Source of the DNA: Actinobacteria bacterium 21-64-8
GTDB lineage: Bacteria > Actinomycetota > Acidimicrobiia > Acidimicrobiales > RAAP-2
NCBI GenBank assembly: GCA_002255315.1
Contig: NCBD01000037.1
Location: forward strand, 1 to 8,364
Reading direction: 5' to 3'
Length of the DNA: 8,364 nucleotides
The notes under the pieces were generated by a model. The model had not been told where the DNA came from. It ran no database searches and saw only the letters and a list, made by a program, of their open reading frames with translations. A program made the translations under genes and the position numbers. Positions 5,703 to 8,364 of this stretch are shown here, in pieces; the stretch's first letter is position 1; each line of letters starts with the position of its first letter.

Positions 5703-6535
5703 GGGGCGTCGCGCGCGGGGAAGCGAACCATCGCCAGTTGCGAAGATGACGCGACCAATTGATCACGTTCGTCGAAAAGTTCGAGACGCTCATCAACTAA
5801 GTCCCCCGCGATGACGACACACCACTGACGTGCGCGCAGCCACTCGCCCACGGGAATTCGCCGCACGTAGGAACTCAACTGCAACGTCGGTACCCACCCC
5901 GTCGAGCCCAGTGGAAAGGTCGCCGGCGGCATCGCGTCGGCGGCGAAGTGCAGATTCCACGCGTTCCACGAGGCCTCACCGTCGTCAAGACGAAGCCACG
6001 CCCGTGTTTCGCCGCGGTCACTGACGACCCCGTTACGCCAGGTGGCGCTGGTGGGATCGAGTCGCTGCTCCAGCACTCGCGCGATGCTCGGTTCGTTGCT
6101 CCCGCTCGAGGCGACGCACGCCTCACGAGGCGGAAGCTCTGGCATCCGCGCGTCTTGATAGCGCGGGGTATCCGCGTCGCTCAAAGTCGACAGCACCACT
6201 AGGGATTCCACGACCAGTCGGTCATGCTGTACGAGGGAAACGTGCGCGAACGAGGCACCCCGGCCGACGCGGCGAACGTCGACGCCAACCTCAGCGGGAC
6301 CCGGCTCACTGGCCCCAACGTAGTTCGTCGTCACGGCGCTGGCGTGCACGTGCTGGGCCCCCGCGGCGCTCGCGCCGGCGAGAGCGGCACTGGCGAGCAC
6401 GGACTGGAGATACCCGCCGTGGGGGTGGCCCATCACCGTGTAAATCTCAGAGAGATTGGCCCGGTACCGCCCCGGGGCAATCTCGTCGACACCCCCCGCC
6501 ACACGCAGAATTGCTGGGTTTTCACTCGTTGACAT
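5699..6535 (-). CDS. Acyl-CoA thioesterase, double-hotdog (TesB-like) family
   Basis: Such enzymes hydrolyse acyl-CoA to free fatty acid and CoA. The 278 residues fit two hotdog repeats. The first shows VMGHPHGGYLQSVLASAAL (34-52), with the HPxGGY signature, and a strand RVGRGASFAHVSLVQ (89-103). The second shows the LHFAADAMPP block (195-204), with D200 at the position of the catalytic Asp of TesB, then GWVPTLQLSSYVR and a C-terminal strand near LVASSSQLAMVR. The chain length of the natural acyl group is not readable. ATG 6535 lies 6 bases after a TAGCGT -10 box. It is the first gene of a two-gene unit with arfB and is divergent from mmsA, so both may share control in a 63-base gap. Confidence 0.88.
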   Translation of the reverse strand: MSTSENPAILRVAGGVDEIAPGRYRANLSEIYTVMGHPHGGYLQSVLASAALAGASAAGAQHVHASAVTTNYVGASEPGPAEVGVDVRRVGRGASFAHVSLVQHDRLVVESLVVLSTLSDADTPRYQDARMPELPPREACVASSGSNEPSIARVLEQRLDPTSATWRNGVVSDRGETRAWLRLDDGEASWNAWNLHFAADAMPPATFPLGSTGWVPTLQLSSYVRRIPVGEWLRARQWCVVIAGDLVDERLELFDERDQLVASSSQLAMVRFPARDAP

Positions 6536-6541
6536 GGTGCC

Positions 6542-6547
6542 ACGCTA
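6542..6547 (-). promoter_or_regulatory. -10 box of the thioesterase-arfB unit
   Basis: On the minus strand TAGCGT, then GGCACC, then ATG 6535: again TAnnnT-N6-ATG with no Shine-Dalgarno sequence. This is the third clear case of this spacing in the window and supports leaderless initiation. Confidence 0.5.
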
Positions 6548-6570
6548 ACCGCGTTGCCCACGCCAAACGT

Positions 6571-6576
6571 TAGATT
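6571..6576 (+). promoter_or_regulatory. -10 box of mmsA
   Basis: TAGATT lies 22 bases before GTG 6599. Transcription would start near 6583 and leave a short leader of about 16 bases that carries a Shine-Dalgarno sequence. Together with 6542-6547 it makes a compact divergent promoter region. Confidence 0.45.
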
Positions 6577-6587
6577 GGGTTCCCAAA

Positions 6588-6593
6588 AGAGGA
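6588..6593 (+). promoter_or_regulatory. Ribosome binding site of mmsA
   Basis: AGAGGA with a 6-base spacer to GTG 6599. It decides this start over an in-frame TTG at 6554, which would lie upstream of the -10 box. Confidence 0.65.
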
Positions 6594-6598
6594 CACCC

Positions 6599-8077
6599 GT
6601 GCAAAGCATTCCCCATTTCATTAACGGCGTACGCGTCGACGCCCCCGGCGAACTGCCCATCCACAATCCCGCGACGGGCCAGGTCATCGCCCAGGTGCCC
6701 GTGGCGCGCGCTGACGTCATTGCGCGCGCCCTCGACGTGTCGCGCGAAGCACTAACGACCTGGCGAGCGTCATCGTTATCGCGTCGCACGCAGGTGCTCT
6801 TCGCGCTTCGCCAACTCCTAGTGCAACACGAAGATGAACTCGCCGCCATCATTACGCGCGAACACGGCAAAACACTCGCCGACGCCAAGGGCGAACTGGC
6901 TCGAGGGCTCGAGAACGTCGAATACGCGTGTGGACTGAGCGAGCACCTGAAGGGAGACTTCTCCGACCAGGTCGCCGACGGCGTTGACGTGCACAGCGTG
7001 CGCGAACCCGTGGGCGTCGTCTTGGCAATCACACCGTTCAACTTTCCCATCATGGTGCCGCTGTGGATGTGCGCGAACGCCCTCGCCAGCGGCAACGCCG
7101 TCATTTTGAAGCCGTCGGAGAAAGACCCGTCAGTCTCGGTACGACTCGGCGAACTCTTGCGCGAAGCGGGGCTGCCCGACGGCGTCTTTCAAGTCCTGCA
7201 CGGCAACGCCACCACCGTAGAAGCGCTCCTCGAACACCCCGGGGTGGACGCGGTCAGTTTCGTGGGCTCAACGCCCATCGCGCGAAGCGTTCACGCGCGC
7301 GCCACGGCCGCGGGCAAGCGTGTCCAGGCACTCGGGGGCGCGAAGAATCACATGGTCGTACTGCCCGACGCCGACCTCGACGTGGCCGCCGATGCGGCGA
7401 TCAACGCCGGCTACGGCTCGGCCGGTGAGCGTTGCATGGCCATCAGCGTCGTCGTGGCCGTGGGCGACGTTGCTGATGCCTTAGTCGCCAAAATCGCCGA
7501 GCGCGCCGATCGCCTACGCGTCGGGGCGGGCGACGACCCCACCAGTGATTTTGGCCCCTTGATTAGCGCCGAACATCTCGCGCGCGTGCGGGGCTACGTG
7601 ACGAGTGCGCCACGCGACGCGATTACCGTCGTACGCGACGGAACGACCATCGAACCCAGCGAGGGTTACTTTCTCGGACCGTGCCTGCTCGACCACGTGC
7701 AGCCCGGGACTCCGGCCTACGACGACGAGATCTTTGGCCCAGTACTGTCAGTGGTGCGCGTCGATAACTTTGACGAAGCGCTCAGGCTCGTTAACGCCAA
7801 CCCCTACGGCAACGGCGTCGCGATTTTTACTCGCGACGGCAACGCCGCGCGACTCTTCGCCAAGAGGGTCACGGTGGGCATGATCGGTGTGAACGTGCCC
7901 ATTCCCGTTCCGGTTTCGGCCTACTCTTTTGGGGGTTGGAAGAGTTCGCTCTTTGGGCACGCCCACATTTACGGCCCCGAAGGATTTGCGTTTTACACCC
8001 GCGCCAAAGTGATTACGACGCGCTGGCCCCAACCCTCAGAGACCCAAATCGACCTCGGTTTTCCTAGGACGCGGTAA
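6599..8077 (+). CDS. mmsA: CoA-acylating methylmalonate-semialdehyde dehydrogenase
   Basis: This aldehyde dehydrogenase converts methylmalonate semialdehyde (from valine) or malonate semialdehyde (from inositol or beta-alanine) with NAD+ and CoA to propionyl-CoA or acetyl-CoA plus CO2. Numbered from GTG 6599 (492 residues), it shows HFINGVRV (6-13), NPATG (23-27), TPFNFPIMVPLWM (145-157), the NAD-site K171-P-S-E, FVGSTP (221-226), and the nucleophile C279 in SAGERCMA. The motif LGGAKNH (245-251) is preceded by Ala. The Glu general base of hydrolytic aldehyde dehydrogenases (ELGGK) is missing, as expected for the CoA-dependent MmsA/IolA branch. It ends with FGGWKSS and FYTRAKVITTRW, also typical. 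No other valine or inositol catabolic gene is visible here, so the pathway in this organism is open. It is followed after 3 bases by a Nudix gene. Confidence 0.95.
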   Translation: MQSIPHFINGVRVDAPGELPIHNPATGQVIAQVPVARADVIARALDVSREALTTWRASSLSRRTQVLFALRQLLVQHEDELAAIITREHGKTLADAKGELARGLENVEYACGLSEHLKGDFSDQVADGVDVHSVREPVGVVLAITPFNFPIMVPLWMCANALASGNAVILKPSEKDPSVSVRLGELLREAGLPDGVFQVLHGNATTVEALLEHPGVDAVSFVGSTPIARSVHARATAAGKRVQALGGAKNHMVVLPDADLDVAADAAINAGYGSAGERCMAISVVVAVGDVADALVAKIAERADRLRVGAGDDPTSDFGPLISAEHLARVRGYVTSAPRDAITVVRDGTTIEPSEGYFLGPCLLDHVQPGTPAYDDEIFGPVLSVVRVDNFDEALRLVNANPYGNGVAIFTRDGNAARLFAKRVTVGMIGVNVPIPVPVSAYSFGGWKSSLFGHAHIYGPEGFAFYTRAKVITTRWPQPSETQIDLGFPRTR

Positions 8078-8080
8078 CGA

Positions 8081-8364
8081 GTGACGCGCCAGTACACGAC
8101 GGTGCGCGCGTACGGCGTTCTCGTACACGAAGAAAAAGTCGTCCTCGTGCGCGCGAGCAATCCTTCGATTAACCCACCAGTGTGGTGGCTGCCCGGAGGC
8201 GGGGTCGACTTCGCCGAGTCGCCCCAAGAGGCGCTGACGCGCGAGTTCAACGAAGAGACCGGCCTCGTCGTGGGCGACCTCGAACTCCACGACGTCTTCA
8301 GCGACGTTCGCCGTCGGCAAAACGGCGACCAGGTTCATTCGGTGCGCGTCATCTACCGGGTACG
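8081..8364 (+). CDS. Nudix hydrolase, C-terminally cut by the window edge
   Basis: Nudix enzymes cleave nucleoside diphosphates linked to another group; the substrate here is unknown. Ninety-four codons are visible from GTG 8081. The Nudix box G-x5-E-x7-R-E-U-x-E-E-x-G-U is complete at residues 40-62: G40, E46, R54-E55, E58-E59, G61-L62, preceded by WWLPGG. A strand AYGVLVHEEKVVLVRA (10-25) comes before it, as is usual. Usual Nudix domains are 130-160 residues, so roughly 40-60 residues lie beyond the right edge. The start lies 3 bases after the mmsA stop without a strong ribosome site, so it is probably co-transcribed and may depend on coupling. Confidence 0.92.
   Translation, partial: MTRQYTTVRAYGVLVHEEKVVLVRASNPSINPPVWWLPGGGVDFAESPQEALTREFNEETGLVVGDLELHDVFSDVRRRQNGDQVHSVRVIYRV

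Noticed and set aside
6433..7104. A 223-codon minus-strand open frame across the thioesterase-mmsA gap.
   Set aside because: It covers the divergent promoter region and the mmsA N-terminus on the wrong strand. The translation is low-complexity and Ser/Arg-rich with no family signature.
466..8068. Four CCTAGG sites (466-471, 1846-1851, 4402-4407, 8063-8068) as a repeated operator.
   Set aside because: Three lie in promoter gaps, where they can be explained as part of TAnnnT -10 boxes. The fourth lies inside mmsA, and the flanks do not match one another, so no shared protein-binding site is supported.
1..8364. A defence system, mobile island or other new multi-gene system.
   Set aside because: Every gene except DUF2017 and the exported fragment belongs to a familiar family. 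No repeats, integrase, transposase or attachment sites are visible, and gene order on alternating strands looks like normal chromosome.

Overview
The window is an ordinary, very compact stretch of a high-GC bacterial chromosome. Gene content points to an actinobacterium, most likely of the Acidimicrobiia (Ilumatobacter-like) type. The clues are a ClpS gene abutting a DUF2017 gene, the NDP form of the ClpS motif, a DUF2236/MpaB-type oxygenase, and several genes whose start codon lies 6-7 bases after a TAnnnT -10 box, as in leaderless actinobacterial transcripts. The taxon is inferred from recalled family patterns, not from a search. Non-coding DNA outside the genes adds up to only about 280 bases, and each divergent gap is 57-68 bases.

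Layout from left to right: (1) 1-457, minus strand, an open frame running off the left edge that joins an actinobacterial-looking exported-protein N-terminus to the N-terminus of an alphaproteobacterial-looking HisH. This is probably a chimeric join and the main anomaly here. (2) 526-1032, plus, a diamine-type GNAT acetyltransferase. (3) 1064-1801, minus, clpS followed directly by a DUF2017 gene. (4) 1861-2751, plus, a DUF2236 oxygenase-family protein. (5) 2738-4368, minus, an aldose 1-epimerase followed by an overlapping short-chain dehydrogenase. (6) 4426-5277, plus, surE. (7) 5274-6535, minus, a double-hotdog acyl-CoA thioesterase followed by arfB with a 4-base overlap. (8) 6599-8364, plus, mmsA (methylmalonate-semialdehyde dehydrogenase) followed after 3 bases by a Nudix hydrolase cut by the right edge.

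The genes form short one- or two-gene units on alternating strands rather than one pathway. Themes are protein and translation quality control (clpS, arfB), housekeeping hydrolysis (surE, Nudix, thioesterase) and carbon metabolism (epimerase, SDR, mmsA). I saw no rRNA or tRNA gene, CRISPR array, insertion sequence, phage gene or convincing terminator hairpin, and no credible new multi-gene system. The points worth checking are the HisH chimera, the repeated TAnnnT-N6/7-start promoter layout, a palindromic -10 shared by two divergent genes, and a CTAG palindrome that supplies the stop codons of two convergent genes.
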